Positions 7,437-15,269 are shown, counted from the stretch's first letter. The stretch is DNA of 15,966 nucleotides from Ga0074139 sp046336825 (GCA_046336825.1 JBKDFX010000135.1:1-15966), one strand, 5' to 3'. Program-made: numbers and translations. Notes: generated from the sequence alone by a model not told the origin.

Positions 7437-8246
7437 CTACTCTTTGAAGGACTCCTCTTTAAATTGAGCGGGTTGCCTAGGTCTTTCCTTCTTTGGAAGT
7501 TGAGTGATGGCATCTCGAAATTGGACAAAGGTTTCATCTTCCCATTTTTCAGCTTTGCTTTTTTTAGCAAATTCTTTCACTCGCTTTTGGCAAGTATCAT
7601 AATCCATTTTAAGACTCATTTTTTTGTTTTTGGTAAAACCACAAAGGCCTTTGTTGCATTGGCAGGACTCAAGAGAGTCTTTTTTGCTAGGAGATAAAAA
7701 ATTAATTTGTGAGGAAAAGACTTCAGCCAATTCCATCGTCTTTTTCATTCTGTTGAGAGCGATGATCTCCTCGACCTTGAGGCAACTTTGAACCACTTTT
7801 TCCGCTCGATCGCAGGTTTCGTGTTCGGCTGATTGATAAAGAAAGGTGAGCGCAGCGGGAAGAGCGGCCAGATCCTCGGGGCTTAAAAGTTTTGTCAGTT
7901 TATCTTTGAGATCTTTAAATGAAGAAATTTCCTCCAGATAAAGAACTTTTCGATTCACAAGAACAGTTCCTAACTCCTCTGTGCGACGTAATTTAATATT
8001 GCCCATGTTCCAGTTAATAGAAGCTGTTCGAGAGTCTTCCAAAGTGATTTTAATTTTATCCGTATTTTTAATTTCATCTTTTTTAAAAGTCTTGCAGAGC
8101 TTAGTTTGTAAGCGTTCAGATCCAGCTTCACAGACTTGAGAAAGCGTTTTTTTGTTTTGTTGTTGAACAACGTTTTTAGGCCAATTGAGAGAGTTGGCGT
8201 GCACGGACTGGCCCAATAAAAGGGTGACGAAAATGAATTTATTCAT
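7437..8246 (-). CDS. Secreted cysteine-rich protein of unknown function
   Basis: 269 residues, family not recognised. It begins with a clean signal peptide, MNKFIFVTLLLGQSVHA, with likely cleavage after the second Ala (before NSLNWP). The mature protein is highly charged and Lys/Glu-rich, with eight Cys including the cluster SCQCNKGLC (about residues 194-202), which suggests disulfides in the periplasm or outside. It has no membrane segment after the signal. No Shine-Dalgarno precedes the ATG: the upstream bases are AT-rich (TTTATAT immediately before ATG), so initiation may be leaderless or weak. The signal peptide nonetheless argues for this start. It is convergent with the 131-residue gene and divergent from the GDPD gene 64 nt away. 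It does not look like a prey- or host-directed enzyme; no catalytic motif is visible. Confidence 0.78.
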   Translation of the reverse strand: MNKFIFVTLLLGQSVHANSLNWPKNVVQQQNKKTLSQVCEAGSERLQTKLCKTFKKDEIKNTDKIKITLEDSRTASINWNMGNIKLRRTEELGTVLVNRKVLYLEEISSFKDLKDKLTKLLSPEDLAALPAALTFLYQSAEHETCDRAEKVVQSCLKVEEIIALNRMKKTMELAEVFSSQINFLSPSKKDSLESCQCNKGLCGFTKNKKMSLKMDYDTCQKRVKEFAKKSKAEKWEDETFVQFRDAITQLPKKERPRQPAQFKEESFKE

Positions 8247-8310
8247 ATATAAAGATTAGCAGTAACTTGACGAAAAGGGGTCTGGCTAAAAGCCCAGAAT
8301 TCAATCAATT

Positions 8311-9063
8311 ATGATTCGTTTGTCCCATTTTGCCTACGATCAAAAACAATGGTCCTCTTTGCAGGAACTTCCGTTTCAGTTGCCTGAACTTCAGGCTCAC
8401 CGAGGTTATTGGGTCGAAGGGGCTCTGCAAAACTCTCTGGAATCAGTGGTGGCAGCACAAAAGGTGGGTCACCAAATGGCTGAAGTGGATTTACGACTGA
8501 CCAAAGATCAAAAAGTTATTTTGTTTCATGATCCTATCGTTTATGACAACGACCTCGCTCTTGATGTGAACAAATTGACTCTTGATGAAATGCGCATGCT
8601 CTTACCTGTGCCTACTCTGGAAGAAATTCTAGAAGCAACAGGCCCAAATTTTTATCTAAATTTGGAAATTAAGAATGAAACTCGCACCCAGTTTGCTCTC
8701 GAAGAAAAGCTCATTCAAATTCTAAAATCCAGTCCTCATAAAGACCGTGTTCTATTTTCCAGTTTTAATCCTTTTTCATTGGGGTGGATGGCTCAATTGC
8801 TTCCACAGGTTCCAAGGGGACTTTTAGTTACTCAAGATATCAGTGCCCCCTTTATGCTACGTGAAATGCTTTTTTTAGGTGTGGCCAAGCCTCACTTTTT
8901 ACATCTCAGATGGGAAGATCTGGATCATTACCGGGACATTCCGCGTGAACGAAAAGTCATATGGACTTTAAACGATGCAGATTTTGCTAAAACTATAAAA
9001 GCAGGAAAAAGGGTCGCCAGCATTATTTCCGATCACATCAAATCAGGCACATTAAATTCATGA
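8311..9063 (+). CDS. Glycerophosphodiester phosphodiesterase (GDPD family)
   Basis: 250 residues. It hydrolyses glycerophosphodiesters (deacylated phospholipids) to glycerol-3-phosphate and an alcohol. The family TIM-barrel signature is complete: His30-Arg31-Gly32 (QAHRGY), Glu58 and Asp60 (AEVDLRLTKD), His73-Asp74 (LFHDP), and Glu119/Lys121 (LEIKN) for the third metal and phosphate contacts. The end WTLND plus ISDH is also typical. There is no signal peptide, so it is probably the cytosolic UgpQ-like type rather than periplasmic GlpQ. The first 28 residues before the HRG motif are longer than usual, and no Shine-Dalgarno is visible before ATG 8311; a later start such as the TTG at 8320 cannot be excluded. 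Its TGA overlaps the ATG of epmA (ATGA), indicating co-translation, though no functional link between the two is known to me. Confidence 0.88.
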   Translation: MIRLSHFAYDQKQWSSLQELPFQLPELQAHRGYWVEGALQNSLESVVAAQKVGHQMAEVDLRLTKDQKVILFHDPIVYDNDLALDVNKLTLDEMRMLLPVPTLEEILEATGPNFYLNLEIKNETRTQFALEEKLIQILKSSPHKDRVLFSSFNPFSLGWMAQLLPQVPRGLLVTQDISAPFMLREMLFLGVAKPHFLHLRWEDLDHYRDIPRERKVIWTLNDADFAKTIKAGKRVASIISDHIKSGTLNS

Positions 9064-10250
9064 ATTATCCTGCCTATGACCCGTCCTGGAAAAGTTGGGG
9101 CCGAATCACCAGTCTACATGTTCAAGGACCTCATCTGGTCATAGGCACAGATCAGGGCTTGGAATGGAAAGTCGTCTACCGAGAAGACTATGAAGTCCTC
9201 AAGCTTTTTGATTGGGTGGCTCTCACTCAAAAAGATGAAGTTATCTTGGTGGCTCCCTATCAAAAATCAAAAATAGCCAGTGAAGCTTCGCGGGTGCATT
9301 TAAAAAATTGGATGAACTTTACAAAATCAATAAGGCTTTTTTTTGAAAATCAAAAATTTTTAGAACTTTCAACTCCCACTTTGGTTTTATCTGCCGGGAC
9401 TGAGCCCAGTTTGGATCCCATTGAGGTTTTAATGAGTCTGAACGGAAAAAAACAGAAACGTTTTCTTCCCACGTCACCGGAGCTTTACTTAAAAAAAGCT
9501 CTCACTCTGGGATTTTCTAAAATTTTTGAAATAGCCAAAGTGTATCGAGACGGAGAAGTGACAAGACTGCATCAGCCAGAATTTTGGATGTTAGAGTGGT
9601 ACCGTAGTTTTTCAAATCTCGAAGTGATCCAAACGGATTTGGTGAAATTGATTTCCCACGTGAATGAAAAAATTCCTATCACGATCAGGCCAAGAACTGT
9701 GAAGTGCTATTCAGTGGCGCAGCTTTTTAAAAAGTTTTTAAATGTGGAACTTACACCTGATTGGACTCGAGAACAATACTCTCAACTTTGTTCACAACAC
9801 GGATTGCGAATCACCGACGATTTTAAGATTGATGATTTGTTTTTTATATTGATGCTTGAAAAAATTGAACCACAGTTCAATTCGCAGGAGTTGACCTTTG
9901 TTGAGAATTATCCTCCGTTTCAGGCAGCTCTTGCGCGAAAAAATTCCCAAGGTTGGGCCGAGCGCTTTGAGCTGTATTGGCAAGGGATGGAACTGGCCAA
10001 TGCTTTTCATGAGCTCAATGATCCTAAAGAGCAACGGACACGTGCCATCGAAGATTTGCAAAAACGAGCCCTCAGACAAGGCTTTCAATTTGATGGAGTG
10101 ACTGGATTAGATGAAGAATTTTTTCAGAGTTTGGAATCAGGTTTGCCACCATCCGCAGGAATTGCAGTAGGACTGGATCGATTGTTCATGGCCTTATTTG
10201 GTATTGATGACATCAAAAAAACCCGCCTCTTCAGTGTGACAGGTACATAG
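9060..10250 (+). CDS. epmA: EF-P lysine ligase EpmA (GenX/PoxA, LysRS paralogue) with N-terminal extension
   Basis: 396 residues. A class II aminoacyl-tRNA synthetase paralogue that attaches (R)-beta-lysine to a conserved Lys of elongation factor P, helping translation of polyproline. Motif 1 lies around FLELSTPTL (Pro106). Motif 2 is IAKVYRDGEVTRLHQPEFWMLEWY in pieces (about 159-181), and motif 3 is GIAVGLDRLFMALFG (about 367-381). FELYWQGMELANAFHELND is strongly EpmA-like. Ala369 aligns by eye with E. coli EpmA Ala298, the residue reported to favour beta-lysine where LysRS has Gly. E. coli EpmA has 325 residues. Here about 75 extra residues precede the catalytic domain, with beta-strand-like stretches (WGRITSLHV, HLVIGT, WVALTQ, EVILVAPY) that could be a short OB-like domain. 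A full LysRS is less likely given the total length and the Ala. It starts inside the GDPD stop (ATGA). Its stop is embedded in copy B of the 29-bp repeat. EpmB and EF-P are not in the window. Confidence 0.9.
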   Translation: MNYPAYDPSWKSWGRITSLHVQGPHLVIGTDQGLEWKVVYREDYEVLKLFDWVALTQKDEVILVAPYQKSKIASEASRVHLKNWMNFTKSIRLFFENQKFLELSTPTLVLSAGTEPSLDPIEVLMSLNGKKQKRFLPTSPELYLKKALTLGFSKIFEIAKVYRDGEVTRLHQPEFWMLEWYRSFSNLEVIQTDLVKLISHVNEKIPITIRPRTVKCYSVAQLFKKFLNVELTPDWTREQYSQLCSQHGLRITDDFKIDDLFFILMLEKIEPQFNSQELTFVENYPPFQAALARKNSQGWAERFELYWQGMELANAFHELNDPKEQRTRAIEDLQKRALRQGFQFDGVTGLDEEFFQSLESGLPPSAGIAVGLDRLFMALFGIDDIKKTRLFSVTGT

Positions 10251-10266
10251 ATCGTAACGATGCATC
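10238..10266 (+). repeat. 29-bp 3'-end repeat, copy B (overlapping the epmA stop)
   Basis: Begins GACAGGTAC, core TACATAGATCGTAACG, ends TGCATC. It includes the TAG stop of epmA (10248-10250), so the last epmA codons (Thr-Gly-Thr) lie inside the element. It is in the sense orientation for epmA, as copy A is for the H1-like gene. 27/29 identity to copy A (3678-3706, minus). Confidence 0.75.
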
Positions 10267-10326
10267 AAGGTCGAAATGAATTCAAAAATTAAATCAAAAA
10301 ATAAGTAAAGAATTAAACAAAGACAA

Positions 10327-11310
10327 TCAAAACGAATCAGGCAAAACACTTTTAAACTCTTCCAGCTCGCAAGGGACACAGCCAATTTTGCCGACGACAA
10401 TTCCAGCGGCGTAGTTGGCCAATTGACAACTTGAATTCAAGTCCAGTCCACCTGACAAACCAAGGGCTATCGCCGCGATGACAGTATCCCCAGCGCCCGT
10501 CACATCAAAAACTTTGAGAGCTCGCGTGGGCACTTTTGAAATTTTCTCTCCGTCAAAAATACTCATGCCTTCTTTGCCTTGAGTCAGAACCACTTTTTTT
10601 GCACCCGTTTTTTTTTGCAAAGCAATTCCGGCTTGTTCCACTCGGTGGGGATTTTCTCTGAGGGAATCAAAATCAAGACCAGCCAAAATTACGGCCTCTT
10701 CATAGTTGGGCTTGATCAAATCACAACCGGCATAGAAGTCCCCAGGGTTATTGCGATGGGGATCGACAAGTAAAAGTTTACCTTGAGCTCGACAAAGCTT
10801 TGACATGGTTTTAACCACGTTCTCTGAAATGACGCCTTTTGCGTAATCTTGCAAAATAACGATATCAGCTTCACTGAGTTTTTTTTCAAATTCTGAAAGA
10901 AGTTTTTTTTCTGTCTCAGTCGGTAAATATTTTCTCAGTTCATAATCCACGCGCACGATGTGATGAGGCCCAGCCATCACGCGGGTTTTCCGTGTGGTGG
11001 GGCGACTGGAATCGACAATAATAGAGGACCACGAGACACCGGCTTTAAGACTCAAATCTTTTAACTTTTGAGCTCCTTCGTCGTTGCCCACAACAGATAA
11101 TAAAAGTGGAACTCCCCCAAGGCTGGCCACGTTTTGTGCCACATTGGCGGACAGTCCAAGACGTAAATCTTCTTGTTCAACATCCAAAACAGGGACGGGG
11201 GCTTCTGGTGATATGCGGCGGACCTGGCCAAGGACATACTCGTCCAAACCCACATCGCCAAGAATAAGAACCTTTTTGCCGAGCCAACTTTTAGGATCTA
11301 CTTTTGCCAC
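10327..11310 (-). CDS. hldA: D-glycero-beta-D-manno-heptose-7-phosphate kinase (RfaE1/HldA type)
   Basis: 327 residues, PfkB/ribokinase fold. It phosphorylates heptose-7-phosphate at O-1 in ADP-heptose synthesis for the LPS inner core, in the cytosol. Diagnostic features are LILGDVGLDEYVLGQVRRISPEAPVPV in pieces (residues 15-41; RISPEAPVPV is the RfaE signature), the substrate loop SANVAQNVASLGG, LQDYAKGV, VDPHR, IKPNYEEA and the PfkB signature DVTGAGDT (269-276) with catalytic Asp275. It stops after the kinase domain. The nucleotidyltransferase half found in bifunctional E. coli HldE is absent, so a separate RfaE2/HldC is expected elsewhere. The substrate loop reads GLSAN where GGAAN is usual, a mild departure. 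The start is GTG at 11310, with GGAGG about 10 nt upstream inside the end of the hydrolase gene, from which it is separated by only 3 nt. It is convergent with epmA across a 76-nt A-rich gap. Confidence 0.92.
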   Translation of the reverse strand: MAKVDPKSWLGKKVLILGDVGLDEYVLGQVRRISPEAPVPVLDVEQEDLRLGLSANVAQNVASLGGVPLLLSVVGNDEGAQKLKDLSLKAGVSWSSIIVDSSRPTTRKTRVMAGPHHIVRVDYELRKYLPTETEKKLLSEFEKKLSEADIVILQDYAKGVISENVVKTMSKLCRAQGKLLLVDPHRNNPGDFYAGCDLIKPNYEEAVILAGLDFDSLRENPHRVEQAGIALQKKTGAKKVVLTQGKEGMSIFDGEKISKVPTRALKVFDVTGAGDTVIAAIALGLSGGLDLNSSCQLANYAAGIVVGKIGCVPCELEEFKSVLPDSF

Positions 11311-11313
11311 GAT

Positions 11314-12900
11314 TTATTGTCCTCCACCCTTGGACTTAACAGAGGGCCAAGTGACTGTCACTTGTGAATTCTGGTATCCCACCACATTCAAATGGGTCGA
11401 CAGCCAGCGCTTGAGAAGTTTGATTTCCCATTCGCCCACATCTCGGCCTGCAAAATTAAAATCAAAATCAGCCGGAGACATGGTGAGACTGATGGTTTGT
11501 TTAATCGAAGGGGAATTAAAAATGAGTTCAATATTTTTATTATCTAAAGAAATCACGTCCTTGAATTTCCAGTCGGGTGCTTCATTGGCTCTGAAATAAC
11601 GATACTTCAATGCAAAACCAACGTTGGCAGATCTAATGATGTGAGCATCAAAAAGTGCTTGGGTCACATGCGGATGCCAATGGATGGGAAAACTGCAGTG
11701 ATGACCTTGGGAAATCATAAGAGGATCCACATCTGGCAGAACAGAAGAGTTGATATCTGCAGCCACAATTCGATCTTGAGCGGTGCTCCAAATTTGGATG
11801 GGATTTCGAAGCTTGGGATCCCAACCGGAAAGGGAGTGAAGAAAATCAAAATCAGAATTTTCCTGCATAAAAGTTGGAATTTTAACATTCCATTGTCTTG
11901 AATCTGGCATTTTGAATTCATTTTTTGATATATTCAACAGGCGTCCAATGAGTCCAATCCCCTGAGACCATTCAAAAATTCCAGGGTACAGGGACTCCAC
12001 TTTGGCGAACCGAGCACGGGCCCAAAACTCTAAAGGATAGCGCAAAATATCTTTTCTAAAAAGTCGCTCAAAAGTGGGAGAGGTGTCCACGAGGGGGCAA
12101 AGTCCTAAAAAAGATTGGTAAAGATTTTTATTGGTTTGCACGGGCTGCAACCATGCCGTTGTCAAAACCCCTTGCCCGCCTAGGCTGACACCCATCAGGT
12201 GTAAGCTGGAAATTATTTTTGAGAGAGGTTCATCAGGGTGGCGTAATTTTTGTGCTAACCAGATATTTTGGAAAGCTTCATAAATTCCACCAAAATCAGG
12301 TCGCCGGTTATTTTCGACGTAGTCGCTGGAGGTCATATTTTCAATCATCAAAAAATTTGAAAAACCACGCTCAAATAAATGATGATAAAAATAACGTTCA
12401 GCAAAGGCCTCTTCGATGCCTCCAGTGATGCCCATGCGTAATATGATAAAGGGTCTGGGCTTGAGATCTCGAATGACGAGCAGGCCCTTTATTTGTTGTC
12501 CGTTGGGAAGAGTGAAAAGCATCTTACGCAGTAAAGGACTTTTTCCGATTCCATACTCCATGGCAAATAGCCTGAGGGATCCCATCCAAGTGGGTCCAAA
12601 CTCCTGGAAGGCTTCATTTCCACAGGTTTTTCCATACTCATCAAAAATACGGTTCCAATCGTTGTTGCTGGTGGCGGTCAAGAGCGATGACTGAAGCCTT
12701 TTTTTTGAGCAATTTTCACTCAGAGGAGGTAAGTTGTCCTGGGGGTCCCAGGCCAACCACTGGTTGAGGGCCTTTTGAATGATTTGCGGGTACTGCCCCT
12801 CGGTTCGGCGTTCAAAATAGGACCCCTTTTCAATGGGGACTCTCCAAGACGCATGTGCCGATATGGAAAGTCCCAAAGTCAGGCCCAGCAAGGCCCCCAT
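11314..12900 (-). CDS. Exported alpha/beta-hydrolase-fold protein (putative esterase/lipase)
   Basis: About 528 residues from the ATG at 12900. That start gives a compact signal peptide, MGALLGLTLGLSISAHA, before SWRVP. The frame stays open upstream to 13029, but that extension would overlap the divergent dehydrogenase gene and lacks a ribosome site, so I reject it. No good Shine-Dalgarno precedes 12900, so the start is uncertain. The fold is indicated by the nucleophile elbow GVSLGGQG (Ser239), a candidate acid in STAQDRIV (Asp376, in the place of the late-strand Asp) and His400/401 in SQGHHCSFP, which together make a complete Ser-Asp-His triad. GITGGIEEAF (158-167) may form the oxyanion region. 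It probably hydrolyses an ester or lipid in the periplasm; the substrate is unknown. The C-terminal 100 residues after the His look like a separate beta-rich domain. It is likely co-transcribed with hldA 3 nt downstream. Confidence 0.78.
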   Translation of the reverse strand: MGALLGLTLGLSISAHASWRVPIEKGSYFERRTEGQYPQIIQKALNQWLAWDPQDNLPPLSENCSKKRLQSSLLTATSNNDWNRIFDEYGKTCGNEAFQEFGPTWMGSLRLFAMEYGIGKSPLLRKMLFTLPNGQQIKGLLVIRDLKPRPFIILRMGITGGIEEAFAERYFYHHLFERGFSNFLMIENMTSSDYVENNRRPDFGGIYEAFQNIWLAQKLRHPDEPLSKIISSLHLMGVSLGGQGVLTTAWLQPVQTNKNLYQSFLGLCPLVDTSPTFERLFRKDILRYPLEFWARARFAKVESLYPGIFEWSQGIGLIGRLLNISKNEFKMPDSRQWNVKIPTFMQENSDFDFLHSLSGWDPKLRNPIQIWSTAQDRIVAADINSSVLPDVDPLMISQGHHCSFPIHWHPHVTQALFDAHIIRSANVGFALKYRYFRANEAPDWKFKDVISLDNKNIELIFNSPSIKQTISLTMSPADFDFNFAGRDVGEWEIKLLKRWLSTHLNVVGYQNSQVTVTWPSVKSKGGGQ

Positions 12901-12939
12901 TGGTGCGTGGCGAAATAGAAAAGCTCCTCTTTGACTAAA

Positions 12940-12954
12940 GCGGAGTGAGTCCGC
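12940..12954. promoter_or_regulatory. Short inverted repeat in the divergent hydrolase/dehydrogenase intergenic region
   Basis: GCGGA, GTGAG, TCCGC: 5-bp perfect arms with a 5-nt centre. It lies in the 84-nt space between divergent starts (12900 minus, 12985 plus), just after a TTGACT (12931-12936) that could be a -35 for the dehydrogenase; no good -10 follows. It could be an operator. Evidence is slight. Confidence 0.2.
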
Positions 12955-12984
12955 AGACTTAGAAAACTTTAAAAAGGTGTGGTT

Positions 12985-14280
12985 ATGGAAAATAGAATGA
13001 ATACTCAGTTTCCTCCATCTGAAGCTCACATGGATGGTCCTTTATTTCGTAATGCTCTTCAAACTCTGGAAGAGGCCGCCAAGATTGTCAACTGTGACCC
13101 TAATGTTCTCGAGAGACTCAAACGTCCTCGAAAATGCATCACAGTTTCCATTCCTGTGCGAATGGATGATTACTCAGTGAAAGTTTTTACTGGTTATCGT
13201 GTGCAGTACAATTCGACCTTGGGCCCTTATAAGGGCGGAATTCGTTATCATCAAAATGTGGATCTTCCAGAGGTTGTGGGTCTGGCAGCACTGATGACTT
13301 TTAAAAACTCCGTTTTGGGTTTGCCTTTGGGGGGAGCTAAAGGGGGAGTCGCGGTGGATCCGGGAAAACTTTCCCGCACAGAAAAACAAAATCTCACTCG
13401 TCGATTCACGACGGAAATCACTCATTACATTGGGCCCACCAAAGATATTCCAGCTCCTGATGTGGGAACTGATCCACAAACCATGGCGTGGATGATGGAC
13501 ACCTAGTCACAAGAGCAAGGCGGTTATGCGCAACCTGGTGTGGTGACTGGTAAGCCAGTGGAAATTGGTGGCTCCTTGGGAAGAAATCACGCCACGGGTC
13601 TGGGTGTGGTTTACGTGGCTGAAAAAGCGTTTGAAAAATTAGGAAAATCCATGAACGGCGCCCGCATCGTGATCCAAGGTTTTGGTAACGTGGGATCCTT
13701 TGCGGCTCAGTTCGCCTTTGAACGGGGTTCAAAAATATTAGCCGTGAGTGATGTCAACGGTGGGATTTTCAATGGTGATGGAATTAATATTCCCAAGCTG
13801 ATTGAATACATGAAAGAAACAAAAACAGTAAAAGGTTTTCCGGGCACCACGGCCATCACAAACGATGAGCTATTGCTTTTGGATTGTGATGCGCTTTTTC
13901 CATGTGCTTTAGAAAATCAAATCGACACACACAATGCAGAAAAAATTAAAGCAAAAAGTATTGTGGAAGGGGCTAATGGCCCTGTGACCAACGCGGCTAC
14001 TAAAATTTTAGCTCAACGAGGAGTTTTTATCGCTCCGGATGTTGTGGCGAATGGTGGTGGAGTGATCGTTTCTTATTTTGAGTGGGTGCAGGATATTATG
14101 TCTTTTTTCTGGGATGAGGATGAGATCAATGGTCGACTCAAAACCATCATTACAAAAGCCTTTGATAATGTTTATAAGTTCCAACAGGAAAAGAAAGTGG
14201 ACATGCGATCAGCTGCCATGTCCTGTGCCATTCAAAGACTTGAAAAAGCCATGCTGTTAAGGGGACTGTATCCTCGATGA
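12985..14280 (+). pseudogene. Glu/Leu/Phe/Val dehydrogenase family (glutamate dehydrogenase-like), interrupted by an in-frame TAG at codon 174
   Basis: The frame is continuous except for one TAG at 13504-13506; read through, it encodes about 431 residues, the normal length for hexameric NAD(P)-linked glutamate dehydrogenase. This cytosolic enzyme interconverts glutamate with 2-oxoglutarate and ammonia. Before the stop come the substrate-domain motifs YKGGIRYH (Lys83), ALMTFKNSVLGLPLGGAKGG (Lys107, catalytic Lys119) and the run to WMMDT. After the stop come the expected GVVTGKPVEIGGS, the Rossmann motif VIQGFGNVG (Gly232-Gly237), VEGANGPVT and the C-terminal NGGGVIVSYFEWVQD. The family has MDTYS at the break, so TAG replaces a Tyr codon by one base. 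Both halves stay fully conserved, suggesting a recent mutation, a sequence error, or suppression. The first half alone (173 residues) lacks the nucleotide-binding domain. The start ATG 12985 has AAGGTG about 5 nt upstream. The end overlaps pyrD (ATGA). Confidence 0.85.
13504..13506 (+). other. In-frame amber codon replacing the conserved Tyr in the dehydrogenase
   Basis: Context is ATG GAC ACC TAG TCA CAA. The family consensus here is Met-Asp-Thr-Tyr-Ser, and TAC or TAT to TAG is a single change. Reading frame and conservation are unchanged on both sides. Confidence 0.9.
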
Positions 14281-15269
14281 AGCCTTGGCTTTGGATTCCG
14301 GCCTCGTGGGCTCACGCCATCAGCCCATGGGGTGTTTCGGCCTCGGCCTGGCTGGCTAACTCAGAAGAAAATTCAGATCTTTACAATTGGAAACCCTTTC
14401 GCTGGAGTGGTTTCCATTTTCGGAATCCCCTCGGAATTGCGGGGGGGCTTGATAAAAATGCTGAACACATTGAAGACTGGCAAAAACTGGGAGCTGGTTT
14501 TTTAGAAGTTGGAACCATTACGCCTCAACCTCAGGAATCCAATCCAGGCCAAATCATCAATCGAGATATTGAAAATTTAGCCCTTTGGAATCGAATGGGT
14601 TTTCCTTCGCGCGGAGCTGATTACGTTTTTGATGAAATCCGTTTTTCTAACCGAGAAGTTCCTCTTTTTATAAACATCGGCAAAAATCGCAGCACTCCTG
14701 CGGATAGGGCTTTGGAAGACTATCTTTTTCTAGCTGAAAAATTTAGGTCTATGGCTGATGTTTTAGTTGTGAATATTTCCTCGCCCAACACACAGGGCCT
14801 TAGAGATCTTGCGCAAGCTCACTATTTGGAGCCGCTACTCAATGGTGTGGTCAAAGTAGCCAGCTACACTCCCGTACTTCTAAAAATTTCGCCTGATATG
14901 CAGGATGAAGATTTAAAGAATTTAGTACGCACTGCCATCGACTGTGGAGTTTTGGGCTTTATCATGACCAATACAACCTTAGAAAGAAAAGTGCATTCAC
15001 CTTTCCCTGCCGAAGGTGGTGTTTCGGGCGCTCCACTGAGCGAGCGCTCGAAGGTGGCCTTAGCAAAAGTGCAGGATTTTGCAGGAGCTGACAGATCTTC
15101 GTTGCTGCTTGTTAATTGTGGTGGTGTCATGACATCAGAGGATGTTTTTGACAGACTGAAGCGTGGGGCTGATTTGGTTCAGGTTTATTCGGCCCTGGTG
15201 TTTCAAGGTCCCCGATTTTTGAAGGAAGTGGCACTGCAATGGAAAAGACAAAAGGACGCTCAAGGTTAA
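14277..15269 (+). CDS. pyrD: Dihydroorotate dehydrogenase (quinone), class 2
   Basis: 330 residues. It oxidises dihydroorotate to orotate with electrons passed to quinone; this is the fourth step of UMP synthesis, at the inner membrane. The N-terminal stretch MKPWLWIPASWAHAISPWG is Trp-rich and fits the membrane-binding helices of class 2. Motifs: NPLGIAGGLDKNAE (50-63, FMN Lys60), FLEVGTITPQPQ, NRMGFPSRGAD, VVNISSPNTQGLR (Asn166; catalytic Ser169, where class 1 enzymes use Cys), LLKISPD (Lys203), TNTT, EGGVSGAPL and the FMN-phosphate loop NCGGV with VQVYSALVFQGP. All key residues are present. It overlaps the dehydrogenase stop by ATGA and has no close Shine-Dalgarno of its own (AAGGGG is about 13 nt away), so translation may depend on coupling. 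That makes the upstream in-frame stop potentially polar. The next gene starts 31 nt before its end. Confidence 0.95.
   Translation: MKPWLWIPASWAHAISPWGVSASAWLANSEENSDLYNWKPFRWSGFHFRNPLGIAGGLDKNAEHIEDWQKLGAGFLEVGTITPQPQESNPGQIINRDIENLALWNRMGFPSRGADYVFDEIRFSNREVPLFINIGKNRSTPADRALEDYLFLAEKFRSMADVLVVNISSPNTQGLRDLAQAHYLEPLLNGVVKVASYTPVLLKISPDMQDEDLKNLVRTAIDCGVLGFIMTNTTLERKVHSPFPAEGGVSGAPLSERSKVALAKVQDFAGADRSSLLLVNCGGVMTSEDVFDRLKRGADLVQVYSALVFQGPRFLKEVALQWKRQKDAQG

Noticed and set aside
8281..8298. Hairpin TCTGG/CCAGA before the GDPD gene
   Set aside because: The stem is only 5 bp, with no U-tract on either strand; likely chance.
9060..10250. Class II lysyl-tRNA synthetase (lysS) instead of EpmA
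   Set aside because: It is too short for LysRS, the core matches EpmA more closely, and Ala replaces the LysRS Gly in motif 3.
11084..11599. 171-codon open frame on the plus strand across hldA and the hydrolase gene
   Set aside because: It lies antisense to two well-supported genes, with Ser/Thr/Arg-rich sequence of no family character and no ribosome site.
12901..13029. Longer N-terminus for the alpha/beta hydrolase (start at 13029)
   Set aside because: It would overlap the divergent dehydrogenase coding region and bury the signal peptide. ATG 12900 gives a normal export signal.
13504..13506. TAG read as pyrrolysine or another recoded amino acid
   Set aside because: The family residue is plain Tyr, this is not a known recoded family, and no recoding signal is visible. 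Suppression is left open only as an option to test.
13540..14280. C-terminal half of the dehydrogenase as an independent gene starting at GTG 13540
   Set aside because: No ribosome-binding site, and the start would fall inside the conserved GVVTGKP segment. It is better read as the continuation of the frame after the TAG.
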